Assembly (NCBI GenBank): GCA_023666945.1
Contig: JAMPAY010000013.1
Location: forward strand, 1-62,963
Length of the DNA: 62,963 nt
Origin: Paludibacter sp.
GTDB lineage: Bacteria > Bacteroidota > Bacteroidia > Bacteroidales > Paludibacteraceae
Direction of reading: 5' to 3'
In this document: positions 8,412 through 18,421 of the stretch, in pieces
Numbering within the stretch: position 1 is the first letter of the stretch
Layout of the letters: the number at the start of each line of letters is the position of its first letter
Translations under genes and position numbers: made by a program
The notes under the pieces: generated by a model
Told to the model about the DNA's origin: nothing
Seen by the model: the letters and a program-made list of their open reading frames with translations, nothing else
Database searches by the model: none

Positions 8412-11323
8412 TTTGATATACCGCAGAACGAGGCAAAGGGACAATAGCGACAGTGTCCGTTCTGGCTGCTATCGGGACGTGCTTCAATCTTGATGTCGGG
8501 GTTGAAAAGTTCTTCCAATACGTTGGTTAAGGCTCGACTAAACGCTTCGCGCATCTCGGCATAATTGTCTATGGAAGGTGTATCGCTGCCTTTGCCCGGA
8601 TTGTAACAAATGGGGTGCTCCATGTCTTGCTCCCCTTTCTTCACATAATAGATATAAGGCGAGAGGTTCGCATTATGTGTGGTAGCCTCGAAAAGCAGAC
8701 TGTAAATAAGTGTTTGGCGAACATGGTCACTCTTCCCTTTGTCGGGCGCGAAAAGACTGTCAAATTCGGGGAATGTGCTATGCTCGGCTCCTGTTTTATA
8801 GTCAACAATACGCGTAATGCCATCCACTTCGTCTATTCGGTCTATAATACCATTGAAACATACTTGTCGGTTGTTGCTGATTGTGAAACGTGCCCGACAG
8901 CGTAGTTCGGTCGCGATATAGTAAAACTGAGTATCTTTGGCAAGTTGTAGGTCGTGGAGAAGAATACTGCGGGCAAATTGTTTTATAACGTGTATGGGCA
9001 GTTGGTCTTTCCCTTGTAGGTGTGCGCTATTGTCATTGCTTGAGTGTAGAAATACGTCGGTATAGGTGTCTTCTACAAGCGATTCTTTGTTGAGTCGTTG
9101 TAGCATACTGTTCACAATATCTTCCGTGATGCGTGTGCGTGCAGGAGGTATAGCCACATACGGTTTGTAGAGTTGCTCCATTACACTATGCAATATTGTA
9201 CCGAACTTGTCGTTCTGTATGTTCTCTTCTATTTGGTCGGTTTCCCGAAAACCGCATATATAAGTCAGGTAGAAATGCAGAGGACACTGCACATAGGTGT
9301 TGAGTGCCGATGGTGACAGTCCTTTACCTTGTTCTTGTCCCGGTGAAGGACAAAGACGTTCTGTTATTTGCCGGATAACAGTATCGTCTTTAGTGATTAC
9401 TATAGGTTGTGTGGTTGCTGTTCTGGGTGTGTAATTGACCGTTATTTCGTCAATAGCGATGCCGTATTGATGCTGCAGTTGATGCAGGAAACGCGATTCT
9501 TCTCCCGATGTACGATCGTCGCTGATGGTATTTTGCAAAAGATAGACATCGTTAGCATGCGAGATGAGTCGATAGAAATTATAGGCGGCAATGGCATCTT
9601 GTTGTTCGGTGGTAGGCAAATGGAAAGCACACCGCAGGTCGTATGGGATATAACTGTTTTGTATTCCGTTCCCTGGGAAGGTTTCGTCGTTGAAATCGGT
9701 GAGTATTAGAGTGCTGAAATCCATTCCTCGTGCTTCCAATACTCCCATTATCTGTAATCCTTGCAAAGGCTCTCCTTCAAAGGGAACGGAAATGCCGGAA
9801 CACAGACTGAGTAACAGATTGTAGAATGCAGGTACTTGTACGGGGATGTCCTCATGTTTTGTAAATAACGTGGTAAGCCGGTTTATTATGAGCAGAACTT
9901 GGTAGATATACTCGTTCTTATCGGGATGTGGTTTTGTGCTGTCATCGGCGAGTTGCGGAAGTAGTGTTCGCAAGTAATGTAGAGTATCCGGAGTGGTATC
10001 GAAGCGTTGAAATAGGAGTTGTAGTAAGGGTGTGCTGCTAAAAAGTGAGACAGGTATATACACCATGTTTTGCTTGAGTATGGTTTGCACGATATGTTTT
10101 ACGGTATCTCCCGATTTATCGTAAATATACGGATGGTGTAATAGGCTGAGCACGGGCTTATAGTGGAAACATAGTTGGCCGTTTTGTTGTGTATAGAGCA
10201 GTTGAAGTTCGCTCAGATGTTGTAAGAGTGCAAATACGGGAGTGTCGGCAATGGGTAATCCCATTGTGACGTTGATGTGTTGTATGCTTTCGGGTATGGC
10301 ATTGAGCAAGGGGAGTAACATATGCTCATCGGGAAGTACAATACCGATAGAGGTGAGTTGTTCGGCAGAAGGGTTGGTGGCGCATAGTTGTTGCAGTAGT
10401 TGGTATACCTGACCTGCTTGCCCAACATAAGAAGGTATCTTTATGAGGTGTAGTCGGGGTTTTGAAGCGGGGGGTAAAGGCAGTGCTGCAGATGTGGGAA
10501 AGGTTTCTGTGTTGTGCTTGTAGAAACGTGATGCCCGGTTGTTGTCGGCTTGCAGCCATTCTGATTCGTAGTCGAAATAGAAGTCGGCATGTGCGTGTTT
10601 TTGCAGAAAAAGCATGAGTGCTTCTTCTGTAGCAGTAAGTGCATTGAACCCGATGAAGACGTATTGTTTCTCAGGAACGGAGTGTAGATTCTCTATTACC
10701 TCACGTTGCAACATACCCATATAGGCGAGTCCGTTTTCTTTCAGTTCCCGACGGAACGTATTGTACACAGGCAAAAGTTGCTGCCAAATAGAGTGGAACT
10801 TATGGCGTAGTGCGCTTTGATTGTGGTCGGAGAATTGCTGTGCGAAGTGTTGTAGGGCTACCTTCTGGTCGTTGGGAAGTTCGTTGAAACGAAGTTCTAT
10901 ATCTTTTAGGTCGGCTAAGTTGGCAAATAGTTGTGTGGCATCAACCTGATGTCGATCTATGTCGTTGAAGTCGTTCAGCATCATTTGTCCCCAAAAGATG
11001 AAGTCATCGAACGTTTCGGTGAGTGTATTGCATGCAAGATACTGTTGTTGGTAAACTGTATACAAGCGGAATAGCAGATCAATAGAGTCGTCCAACTGCA
11101 AGTCAGATAAATCTTGAAAGAGTTGTTCTATTGTGATGGTTTCGGGGGCAAATATAGGGTGATTGGCTTGCGCTGCCAAATGTTTGCGGAAGAATAGCCC
11201 GGCACGTCGGTTAGGGAATACGAAACAGATTCCTGACACTTGTTCGTGGAGAGCATTCCAATAGTGTTGTGCTACACGAAAGAGAAATGAAGAAGATGGG
11301 GTGTCGGTTGTTGCTGTATTCAT
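8408..11323 (-). CDS. AddB-like PD-(D/E)XK nuclease, probable recombination/repair exonuclease subunit
   Basis: 971 aa. The N-terminal two thirds resemble the degenerate helicase-like part of AddB/RexB (CFVFPNRRAGLFFRKHL; later LILTDFNDETFPG). The C-terminal nuclease domain has GIIDRID..DGITRIVDYKTGAEH, giving the D...DxK active site. A set of cysteines (one in YVQCPLHFYLTYICGF and three in HCRYCPFASFC) matches the Fe-S staple of AddB-type nucleases. Known AddAB complexes resect double-strand breaks. The AddA partner is not in this window. It lies 30 bp downstream of uvrA on the same strand, consistent with a DNA-repair operon. Confidence 0.82.
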   Translation of the reverse strand: MNTATTDTPSSSFLFRVAQHYWNALHEQVSGICFVFPNRRAGLFFRKHLAAQANHPIFAPETITIEQLFQDLSDLQLDDSIDLLFRLYTVYQQQYLACNTLTETFDDFIFWGQMMLNDFNDIDRHQVDATQLFANLADLKDIELRFNELPNDQKVALQHFAQQFSDHNQSALRHKFHSIWQQLLPVYNTFRRELKENGLAYMGMLQREVIENLHSVPEKQYVFIGFNALTATEEALMLFLQKHAHADFYFDYESEWLQADNNRASRFYKHNTETFPTSAALPLPPASKPRLHLIKIPSYVGQAGQVYQLLQQLCATNPSAEQLTSIGIVLPDEHMLLPLLNAIPESIQHINVTMGLPIADTPVFALLQHLSELQLLYTQQNGQLCFHYKPVLSLLHHPYIYDKSGDTVKHIVQTILKQNMVYIPVSLFSSTPLLQLLFQRFDTTPDTLHYLRTLLPQLADDSTKPHPDKNEYIYQVLLIINRLTTLFTKHEDIPVQVPAFYNLLLSLCSGISVPFEGEPLQGLQIMGVLEARGMDFSTLILTDFNDETFPGNGIQNSYIPYDLRCAFHLPTTEQQDAIAAYNFYRLISHANDVYLLQNTISDDRTSGEESRFLHQLQHQYGIAIDEITVNYTPRTATTQPIVITKDDTVIRQITERLCPSPGQEQGKGLSPSALNTYVQCPLHFYLTYICGFRETDQIEENIQNDKFGTILHSVMEQLYKPYVAIPPARTRITEDIVNSMLQRLNKESLVEDTYTDVFLHSSNDNSAHLQGKDQLPIHVIKQFARSILLHDLQLAKDTQFYYIATELRCRARFTISNNRQVCFNGIIDRIDEVDGITRIVDYKTGAEHSTFPEFDSLFAPDKGKSDHVRQTLIYSLLFEATTHNANLSPYIYYVKKGEQDMEHPICYNPGKGSDTPSIDNYAEMREAFSRALTNVLEELFNPDIKIEARPDSSQNGHCRYCPFASFCGISN

Positions 11324-11353
11324 ATTAGGTGTGTGGTGTAGTGGGCTGTATAA

Positions 11354-14278
11354 TCAAAGGTATTGCCCGGTAAGGCTTTCGGGGTTGTTTCGTATGTCGT
11401 TGACGGTGCCTGTGGCAATAACTTGCCCGCCTGCTCGCCCTCCTTCTGGTCCCATATCGATGATGTGGTCGCATGCACGTATTACATCTATATTGTGCTC
11501 GATAATAATGACGGTGTTGCCTTTGTTGGTGAGGCGTCGGAGTACTCCGATGAGTACGCGTATGTCTTCAAAGTGTAGTCCGGTGGTGGGCTCGTCAAGT
11601 ATATAGATAGTATTACCCGTATCCTTTTTTGCGAGTTCGGTTGCCAGTTTCAGGCGTTGCGATTCGCCTCCTGATAGCGTAGTGCTGCTTTGTCCGAGTT
11701 TGATGTATCCGAGTCCGACATCTTGCAGTGTTTTTATTTTGTTGAGAATGGCGGGTTGGTTCTCAAAGAATTCGACTGCTTGATTGATAGTCATGTCCAA
11801 TACATCGGCAATAGATTTTCCTTTGAAGCGAACTTCCAGTGTTTCTTTGTTATAGCGTTTTCCGTTGCAGGCTTCGCAGGGTACATATACATCGGGCAGA
11901 AAGTGCATTTGTATGGTTTTATAACCGTTGCCTGCGCAGGCTTCGCAGCGTCCGCCTGCTGTATTGAAGGAAAAGCGTCCGGGTTTCCATCCGCGTATTT
12001 GCGACTCGGGGAGTTGTACGTATAGGTTGCGTATGTCGGAAAATACGCCGGTATAGGTTGCGGGGTTGCTTCGTGGAGTACGTCCTATAGGATTTTGGTC
12101 TACACACACTACTTTGTTAACCAATTCCAGTCCTTCAATGCGTTCGTAAGGCAGCGGCTCTTGTAGCGAACGGTAGAAATGTTGGCTGAGAATTGGATAT
12201 AATGTTTGGTTGATGAGTGTCGATTTGCCGGAACCGGAAACACCGGTGACGCATATCATCTGGCGGAGCGGGAAATGAACATCGGTATGTTTGAGGTTGT
12301 TGCCGGTGCATCCGAAGAGTGACAAGTATTGTTTCGGTTCATCGGAAGCAGTGGCTGTGGCAGTTGGGATGGTGCTTTCTCCTTTCAGATAGCGTGCTGT
12401 AAGTGTATCGGATTGCAACATCTGTTCGGGGGTACCGCTAAATACCACTTTACCTCCGAGGCGTCCTGCTTTAGGTCCTATGTCTACAATATAGTCGGCT
12501 TCGCGCATCATTTGCTCATCATGTTCAACTACTATTACGGTGTTGCCGATGTCGCGCAGTTGTCGCAAAGAATCAATCAGACGTTGATTGTCACGTTGGT
12601 GGAGTCCTATGCTGGGCTCATCCAGTATGTAAAGTACATTGACAAGACGTGAGCCAATCTGTGTGGCAAGGCGTATTCGCTGATTCTCACCGCCTGACAG
12701 ACTGTCGGAAGAACGTGAAAGAGAAAGATATTGTAGTCCTACATCCAGCAAGAATTGCAACCGTGTGCGTATTTCTTTGAGTATTTCAGCGGCAATGGTG
12801 CGTTGCTTATCGGTAAGTGTAGGTTCAACGGTATCGAAGTAAGCCAAGAGTTCGGGAATGTCCATGTCGGCCAACTCTGCAATGTTCTTGTCTCCGAAGC
12901 GAAAACTGAGACTCTCTTTGCACAATCGTGCTCCGTGACATTCGGGGCATTCGGTTTCTGTAGCGTATCGGTTGGCCCAACGCTGTTCTTCTTCAGATGC
13001 CGTATTCTCTTGTTGCATTTCGATGTATCGTATGATACCTTCGTAACGTCGAAACATGCTGCCTTGCAGGTAGTCGTCAGTGCCGTTCATGATGTCGTTA
13101 ACCACTTCTTCGGGCAGTTGTTCAAAAGGAGTTTTCAAACCGAGTGTAATCTCTGTGCCATCGGGCAGACTATAGGGGCTATATTTGTCGAGAATGGCAG
13201 CGATAGACTCGAATATGGGCGTTTTGCGGTATTTCCCTAAGGGTGCTATGGCTCCGTCGTGGATAGAGAGTGAGGGTTTTGGAACCACTTTGTCCATATC
13301 AATTTGGTTGACCACTCCGAGACCTTTGCACCGTGGGCAGGCTCCTTGCGGAGAATTGAAAGAGAATGAGTGCGGTGCAGGCTCGGCGTATGACAATCCC
13401 GTGGTGGGACACATCAGTGAGCGCGAGAAAAATTTGGGTGTGATATGCGCTGTTGCGGCACTCTTGTCATCATCGGGCTGAGGTACAAGCATTATTACAC
13501 CATCGCCTTGTTGCATTGCTTTTGCAACCGATAAAGTAAGCCGCTTGCGTTCTTCTTCGCTTGTTTGCGATTTGATACGTAGTCGGTCAACCACCAATTC
13601 TATATTGTGAATACGATAGCGATCCACTTTGAGCCCGTTGGTAAGTTCGCGTATTTCTCCATCAATGCGCACGTAGATAAACCCTTTGCGTCGCATGCGT
13701 TCGAACAGTTCTTTATAGTGTCCCTTTCTTCCTCTGACGAGTGGGGCCAACAGTAGGAGTTTCTGGTTGCAATAGTCTTTTACGATACGGTCTACAATCT
13801 GTTGATCGGAGTAGTGTACCATTTTCTCTCCTGTGATGTAACTATAGGCTACAGATGCTCGTGCAAAAAGTAGTCGGAGATAGTCGTAGATTTCGGTAAC
13901 AGTACCAACCGTTGATCGTGGGTTTTTGTTGGTTGTTTTTTGGTCAATGGAAATTACAGGACTTAGTCCTGTAATTTTGTCAACATCGGGGCGTGTCATA
14001 TTGCCGAGGAATCCGCGTGCATAGGCTGAAAAAGTATCTATGTATCGGCGTTGTCCTTCCGCAAAAATCGTATCAAAAGCAAGGCTTGACTTGCCGCTTC
14101 CGCTAAGCCCTGTTATTACAGTGAGTGCGTTGCGTGGAATGGTAACATTGATGTTCTTAAGGTTGTGTACACGCGCACCTGTAACTTCCACTGCGTTGGC
14201 GTTGTTGCTCTCAGTTGCAATAACAGATGATGTGGAAACAGTAGTCGGTGTGGTAGTTGTATGTTTCGAATCGGGCAT
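11354..14278 (-). CDS. uvrA: Excinuclease ABC subunit A
   Basis: DNA-damage recognition ATPase of nucleotide excision repair. Two ABC modules are present: Walker A GLSGSGKSSLAFDT and GVSGSGKSTLINQT, signatures SLSGGENQRIRLATQ and TLSGGESQRLKLATE, and Walker B regions VLYILDEPSIGLH and IYILDEPTTGLH. Zinc-binding CxxC pairs occur in CPRCKGLG, CPECHGARL, CEACAGNG and CEACNGKR. I prefer the ATG at 14278 (974 aa). One 21 nt upstream falls too close to the candidate -7 element at 14302-14309. A Thr/Ser-rich N-terminal extension of about 30 residues before EVTGARVHNLKNI is longer than usual. Confidence 0.96.
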   Translation of the reverse strand: MPDSKHTTTTPTTVSTSSVIATESNNANAVEVTGARVHNLKNINVTIPRNALTVITGLSGSGKSSLAFDTIFAEGQRRYIDTFSAYARGFLGNMTRPDVDKITGLSPVISIDQKTTNKNPRSTVGTVTEIYDYLRLLFARASVAYSYITGEKMVHYSDQQIVDRIVKDYCNQKLLLLAPLVRGRKGHYKELFERMRRKGFIYVRIDGEIRELTNGLKVDRYRIHNIELVVDRLRIKSQTSEEERKRLTLSVAKAMQQGDGVIMLVPQPDDDKSAATAHITPKFFSRSLMCPTTGLSYAEPAPHSFSFNSPQGACPRCKGLGVVNQIDMDKVVPKPSLSIHDGAIAPLGKYRKTPIFESIAAILDKYSPYSLPDGTEITLGLKTPFEQLPEEVVNDIMNGTDDYLQGSMFRRYEGIIRYIEMQQENTASEEEQRWANRYATETECPECHGARLCKESLSFRFGDKNIAELADMDIPELLAYFDTVEPTLTDKQRTIAAEILKEIRTRLQFLLDVGLQYLSLSRSSDSLSGGENQRIRLATQIGSRLVNVLYILDEPSIGLHQRDNQRLIDSLRQLRDIGNTVIVVEHDEQMMREADYIVDIGPKAGRLGGKVVFSGTPEQMLQSDTLTARYLKGESTIPTATATASDEPKQYLSLFGCTGNNLKHTDVHFPLRQMICVTGVSGSGKSTLINQTLYPILSQHFYRSLQEPLPYERIEGLELVNKVVCVDQNPIGRTPRSNPATYTGVFSDIRNLYVQLPESQIRGWKPGRFSFNTAGGRCEACAGNGYKTIQMHFLPDVYVPCEACNGKRYNKETLEVRFKGKSIADVLDMTINQAVEFFENQPAILNKIKTLQDVGLGYIKLGQSSTTLSGGESQRLKLATELAKKDTGNTIYILDEPTTGLHFEDIRVLIGVLRRLTNKGNTVIIIEHNIDVIRACDHIIDMGPEGGRAGGQVIATGTVNDIRNNPESLTGQYL

Positions 14279-14301
14279 ATTACTCCAAATAAATGACAAT
14301 G

Positions 14302-14309
14302 CAAAGGTA
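14302..14309 (-). promoter_or_regulatory. Candidate -7 element for uvrA
   Basis: Minus-strand TACCTTTG (plus CAAAGGTA). No matching TTG is found 19-21 nt upstream, so the promoter call is weak. It would start transcription near 14295, which supports the 14278 start of uvrA. Confidence 0.45.
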
Positions 14310-14450
14310 CAATAAATTCTGCAGAGTATAAAATGCTGCTAATGCGTAAAAGCAGTTTGAGCAATACCGAATTGTATGTATCACATGCAGTTGATGCAGA
14401 GTAGAACCCGCAAGTAGGTTTTGTTGTGCTATTTATTTAGTATGGCTGTT

Positions 14451-15602
14451 TCAGGCAAACATATCAACATCTGTCTTTTGTATTTCTTTGCCGGAGAGAA
14501 TAATGAGTCGTTCAACAACATTGCGCAATTCGCGAATGTTTCCCGTCCAAGAGCGTTGTTGAAGAGCGTGTACGGCATCGGTAGTAAAATGTTTCTTTGC
14601 CCATCCTTGCTCGGCGCAGATTTGTTCGTTAAAGTGTTGTACGAGGAGCGGAATGTCGTCCTTGCGCTCGTCTAATGTGGGAACGTGTATGGGAATGACA
14701 TTGAGCCGATGAAAAAGGTCTTCCCTGAAATTGCCATTTTCTATTTCTTTGCGCAGGTCTTTGTTGGTGGCTGCCAAAACACGTACATTGACTTTTATGG
14801 ATTTATCGGAACCTACTCGGCATATTTCGTTTTCTTGGAGTGCTCGCAGAACTTTGGTTTGTGCGGCAAGGCTCATGTCGCCTATTTCGTCCAAAAAGAG
14901 CGTTCCACCATCGGCTTGTTCAAATTTTCCGATGCGTTGTTTGATGGCAGATGTAAATGCGCCTTTCTCATGCCCGAAAAGTTCGCTTTCGATGAGTTCT
15001 GACGGAATAGCAGCGCAATTGACTTCTACCAACGGCATGCTGCTGCGGTTGCTTTGCGCATGTATCAAGCGTGCTACTACCTCTTTTCCTGTACCGTTTT
15101 CACCGGTGATAAGTATGCGGGCATCGGTAGGTGCTACTTTTTCAATTAGTTCTTTGACGTGCGCAATCTTTGGGCTTTCGCCTATCATCTGAAACTTTGA
15201 GGATACTTTGCGTTTGAGCACTTTGGTCTCTTGCACTAATGTCTTTTTGTCAAGCGCGTTTTTTACGGTGATAAGCAGTCGATTGAGGTCTATGGGTTTT
15301 GTTATGAAATCAAAGGCACCTTTCTTTATACATTCAACCGCAGTTTCAATGTTCCCGTGCCCGGAAATCATTACTATGGGTGTCTCTGTAACCGATTCGT
15401 GCAATGCTGCTAATAGTTCTATACCATCCATTTCCGGCATTTTTATATCGGAGAAAATGAGGTCGTAGGTGGCGGATGTCGCTTTTTCAAGTCCTTGTTT
15501 ACCGTTTTCGGCAAGGTCAATCTGATACCCTTCAAATTCAAGGATGTCTTTGAGCGTGTTTCGGATGCTTCTTTCGTCGTCAATGATGAGGAGTCGGGTC
15601 AT
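14451..15602 (-). CDS. NtrC-type response regulator lacking the DNA-binding domain
   Basis: 383 aa. Residues 1-120 are a receiver domain (MTRLLIIDDERS, phospho-acceptor Asp52 in FSDIKMPEMDG, Lys in FITKPID). Residues about 140-370 are a sigma54 activator AAA+ domain: Walker A ITGENGTGKEVVAR, Walker B GTLFLDEIGDMS, arginine-finger region REDLFHRLNVIP. The GAFTGA loop that contacts sigma54 reads GAFTSA. The protein ends at VDMFA just after the AAA+ domain, with no Fis-type helix-turn-helix, so it may act without a specific DNA site, as HTH-less relatives such as FlgR and CtcC do. The start is the ATG before the receiver domain; an upstream ATG would add 21 unrelated residues. No sensor kinase is adjacent. 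Confidence 0.9.
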   Translation of the reverse strand: MTRLLIIDDERSIRNTLKDILEFEGYQIDLAENGKQGLEKATSATYDLIFSDIKMPEMDGIELLAALHESVTETPIVMISGHGNIETAVECIKKGAFDFITKPIDLNRLLITVKNALDKKTLVQETKVLKRKVSSKFQMIGESPKIAHVKELIEKVAPTDARILITGENGTGKEVVARLIHAQSNRSSMPLVEVNCAAIPSELIESELFGHEKGAFTSAIKQRIGKFEQADGGTLFLDEIGDMSLAAQTKVLRALQENEICRVGSDKSIKVNVRVLAATNKDLRKEIENGNFREDLFHRLNVIPIHVPTLDERKDDIPLLVQHFNEQICAEQGWAKKHFTTDAVHALQQRSWTGNIRELRNVVERLIILSGKEIQKTDVDMFA

Positions 15603-15725
15603 GGCAGTTGTTGTATGTGTGCGGTTGTGTTGAAAGAAAGGTTGTTTAACGATATGCTTTCGCAATTGCAGGCATGTCTAACTGTATTGCTTTTGTAGGA
15701 GCAATAATCGTGCCGCAGTTGATTG

Positions 15726-15757
15726 CAAAGGTACTGCTTTTTTTGTATATCCGCAAA
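15726..15757 (-). promoter_or_regulatory. Promoter of the response regulator gene
   Basis: Minus-strand TACCTTTG (plus CAAAGGTA, 15726-15733) and TTTG (plus CAAA, 15754-15757) with a 20-nt spacer. Predicted start near 15719. It physically overlaps the divergent plus-strand promoter at 15742-15773. Confidence 0.78.
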
Positions 15758-15773
15758 ATTAGTTGTATCTTTG
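15742..15773 (+). promoter_or_regulatory. Promoter of the MMPL transporter gene
   Basis: TTTG (15742-15745), 20-nt spacer, TATCTTTG (15766-15773). Predicted start near 15780, well downstream of the first possible in-frame ATG at 15723, which fixes the gene start at 15831. Confidence 0.8.
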
Positions 15774-15830
15774 CCGACTACTTGGAATATTGTTTTGTTT
15801 CTTGACTTATTTTGTATACGGAAGATTATT

Positions 15831-18284
15831 ATGCTGAAAGTGTACCGCTATATGCAAAGCCATAAATGGTTGCTATATGTTACGTTGTGCGCTACAACGT
15901 TATTGTTCGTTTATTACGCATTACAAACTCATTTTGAAGAAAATTTGGTGAAGTTGCTTCCGCAAACGGAGAATAACTTGAATGTAGACCTTGCTTTTCA
16001 GGATTTGAAAGTGAAGGATATGCTTTTTGTGCAAGTGACGGGCGATGAGCGTGCGGATACCGAAACGTTGGCGGAGGCGATGGATGTTTTTATGGAAGGA
16101 TTGCTTGCGGAATGTGAGGAGGAAGGCTTGCTGAACAATGCCTTGTATACGCTTGATCCATCGGGCTTGATGGAACCTGCGCAGTATTTATTGGTATCGG
16201 CTCCTGCATGGCTCGACTTTACGGATGCCGAGATGGATAGTCTTACCTCGGTAGAGCATATACGCACACAGGTGGAGGCCTACAACGAACTGTTGGAAAC
16301 GGAAATGGGCATGATGTTGTATGACTTTATGGCATATGACCCTTGCGGTATTTTGCTTTCGCGCCTGAATGTTGTGCAAGGAAAGAGTGACAATGATCAA
16401 CGAACCGGCTTCAAACTGCTGAACGGACATTTTTATTCGGCAGATGAGACGGTTTGTATAGGTTTCTTAAGTCCGCATATCAGTTCTACCGACTCCGGCA
16501 CTTCAAAGAAGTTGTTGCGACATATTAAACACGTGTCTGCGGTGATGTCTGAAACTTATCCGGGCATACAGGTGTTGTATCATGGTACGATTATACAATC
16601 GGCAAACAACTCGGAACGTATCAAGAAAGACCTGATTCTAACATTGGGTATATCGCTTTTGTTGATACTGACGTTGCTGGCTATCTGTTTTAAGGACCCT
16701 GTATCAATGTTGCTATTGCTTTTGCCTGTGGCGTATGGTACGTTTATGGCGTTGGCTATATTGTATTGGTGTCAAGGAGGTATGTCGCTCATGGCATTGA
16801 GCATAGGGGCGATAGTATTGGGGGTGGCGATGAGTTACAGTCTGCATGTGGTGGTGCATTTCAAGTATACGGGCGATCGAGAACGTGTAGTTCGGGAACA
16901 ATCCAACCCCGTGTTTTTGGGAAGTTTGACCACTATAGGCGCTTTTGCGGGATTGTTGTTTACACAGTCGGCTCTGTTGCGCGATTTCGGGTGGTTTGCC
17001 GCTCTCAGCATAACGGGTACTACGTTGGCAAGTCTGTTCTTTTTGCCGCATTTCTTCCCGAAGAAGAATATCCGCAACGAGCATGCATTCCGTTTTATGG
17101 AGCGTGTAAATGCCTATCCGATAGACAAAAATAAGTATGTGTTAATAGTGCTTTTGTGTTTTGTGACACTTACGATTGCTTTCTCAGGCAAGTATCGTTT
17201 TGACCCGAATCTGCGGCACATCAACTATACGGCTCCTGAAGTGCAAGAGGCTCTGCAACTTTGGGCTGAGAAACAAAACAATGGTTTGACGCAACAATAC
17301 TATGCTTCGATAGCCACCGATTTGGATGTGGCATTGATGCAGTTGGAGGGCATAGAACATGTGTGCGACAGTCTGCAGGAAGCGGGTACGATAGGAACAT
17401 ATCAAAAAACATCTGCCATACTCCCCTCCTTACAGCGTCAGCAGGAGAGAATAAACCATTGGCAACGCTATTTTTCGGCAGACAAGAGGGCTGCGGTATG
17501 GCGCAATGTAGAGGTGGCTTGCCGGCAAGCCGGCATGGAGGCGGATATGTTTTTGCCGTTTGCCGATGCTATGCAAGCGGACTATACGCCCTGCCTGATA
17601 CTGGATAACGACGTTATTCCTGACGAATTCAGGGCAGTGCTTGCCGAAAAACTGGGCGACTATTGGCTTGTGTTTATGCCGGTAAAAATGCCTGCCGATA
17701 GTTTGGCACATACCAACGATTGTCTTGCTGCTGTTGAAGGCTGTATGGTGCTCGACCCCTATTACTACTCTACCAATCTTGTAGAGATGATACACGATGA
17801 TTTTGATACCATTCTATGGGTGTCTTCTGTTTTTGTCTTGTTGGTTCTGCTGTTGGCGTTCCGACGTTTGCTTTTGGCTCTGATAGCCTATGTGCCGATG
17901 TTGCTGAGTTGGTACGTGGTGTTAGGCAGTATGGCACTGACGGGGCAGGATTTCAATATCATAAACATCATTGTTTCTTCCTTCATATTCGGTATAGGGG
18001 TGGATTATTCCATCTTTATTATGGATGGCTTGTTGGCTGCGGCGCGCGGGGAAGATACGCATCGATTGGTCTATCACAAAACCGCTATTACAATGTCTGC
18101 CACTATATTGGTGGTCTGTATGGCATCACTCCTGTTTGCCGTTCATCCTGCTATCCGCTCAATAGGTTTTGCCTCGTTGGTGGGAATGATAACAACCATG
18201 TTCTTGTCCTATGTCTTGCAGCCGTGGCTCTTCCGCTTGGCATTGCGCAACGACCGTATACGAAAGAGTTGGACGGGCAAATGA
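15831..18284 (+). CDS. MMPL/RND-superfamily membrane exporter
   Basis: 817 aa, built as two repeats of one transmembrane helix, a large extracytoplasmic loop and a bundle of helices (first bundle about 265-420, second about 655-800). This is the SSD-containing MMPL type of RND transporter. Known relatives move lipids or hydrophobic molecules across the inner membrane using the proton gradient; the substrate here is unknown. The chosen start gives MLKVYRYMQSHKWLLYVTLC, with the first helix immediately after. It is divergent from the sigma54-type regulator through interlaced promoters, so the regulator may influence it. No membrane-fusion or outer-membrane partner gene is adjacent. Confidence 0.85.
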   Translation: MLKVYRYMQSHKWLLYVTLCATTLLFVYYALQTHFEENLVKLLPQTENNLNVDLAFQDLKVKDMLFVQVTGDERADTETLAEAMDVFMEGLLAECEEEGLLNNALYTLDPSGLMEPAQYLLVSAPAWLDFTDAEMDSLTSVEHIRTQVEAYNELLETEMGMMLYDFMAYDPCGILLSRLNVVQGKSDNDQRTGFKLLNGHFYSADETVCIGFLSPHISSTDSGTSKKLLRHIKHVSAVMSETYPGIQVLYHGTIIQSANNSERIKKDLILTLGISLLLILTLLAICFKDPVSMLLLLLPVAYGTFMALAILYWCQGGMSLMALSIGAIVLGVAMSYSLHVVVHFKYTGDRERVVREQSNPVFLGSLTTIGAFAGLLFTQSALLRDFGWFAALSITGTTLASLFFLPHFFPKKNIRNEHAFRFMERVNAYPIDKNKYVLIVLLCFVTLTIAFSGKYRFDPNLRHINYTAPEVQEALQLWAEKQNNGLTQQYYASIATDLDVALMQLEGIEHVCDSLQEAGTIGTYQKTSAILPSLQRQQERINHWQRYFSADKRAAVWRNVEVACRQAGMEADMFLPFADAMQADYTPCLILDNDVIPDEFRAVLAEKLGDYWLVFMPVKMPADSLAHTNDCLAAVEGCMVLDPYYYSTNLVEMIHDDFDTILWVSSVFVLLVLLLAFRRLLLALIAYVPMLLSWYVVLGSMALTGQDFNIINIIVSSFIFGIGVDYSIFIMDGLLAAARGEDTHRLVYHKTAITMSATILVVCMASLLFAVHPAIRSIGFASLVGMITTMFLSYVLQPWLFRLALRNDRIRKSWTGK

Positions 18285-18338
18285 TGGTTGTCCGTAAGGC
18301 GGGGCTGTGGGATGTTGTTGATAACTCTCATTCCCAAG

Positions 18339-18369
18339 TTGTGTATGTGATAAAATAGTTGTATCTTTG
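18339..18369 (+). promoter_or_regulatory. Promoter of the T9SS cargo gene
   Basis: TTG (18339-18341), 20-nt spacer, TATCTTTG (18362-18369). Predicted start near 18376. This excludes the upstream in-frame ATG at 18359 and supports the start at 18422. Confidence 0.78.
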
Positions 18370-18421
18370 CAACGTGAAATTAAACCACAATATCTATTTA
18401 TCAATTCAAACTTTTTTCAAC

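Noticed and set aside
14400..14450. Possible terminator hairpin after the response regulator gene (AACC...GGTT)
   Set aside because: The stem is only four base pairs and lacks a proper U run.
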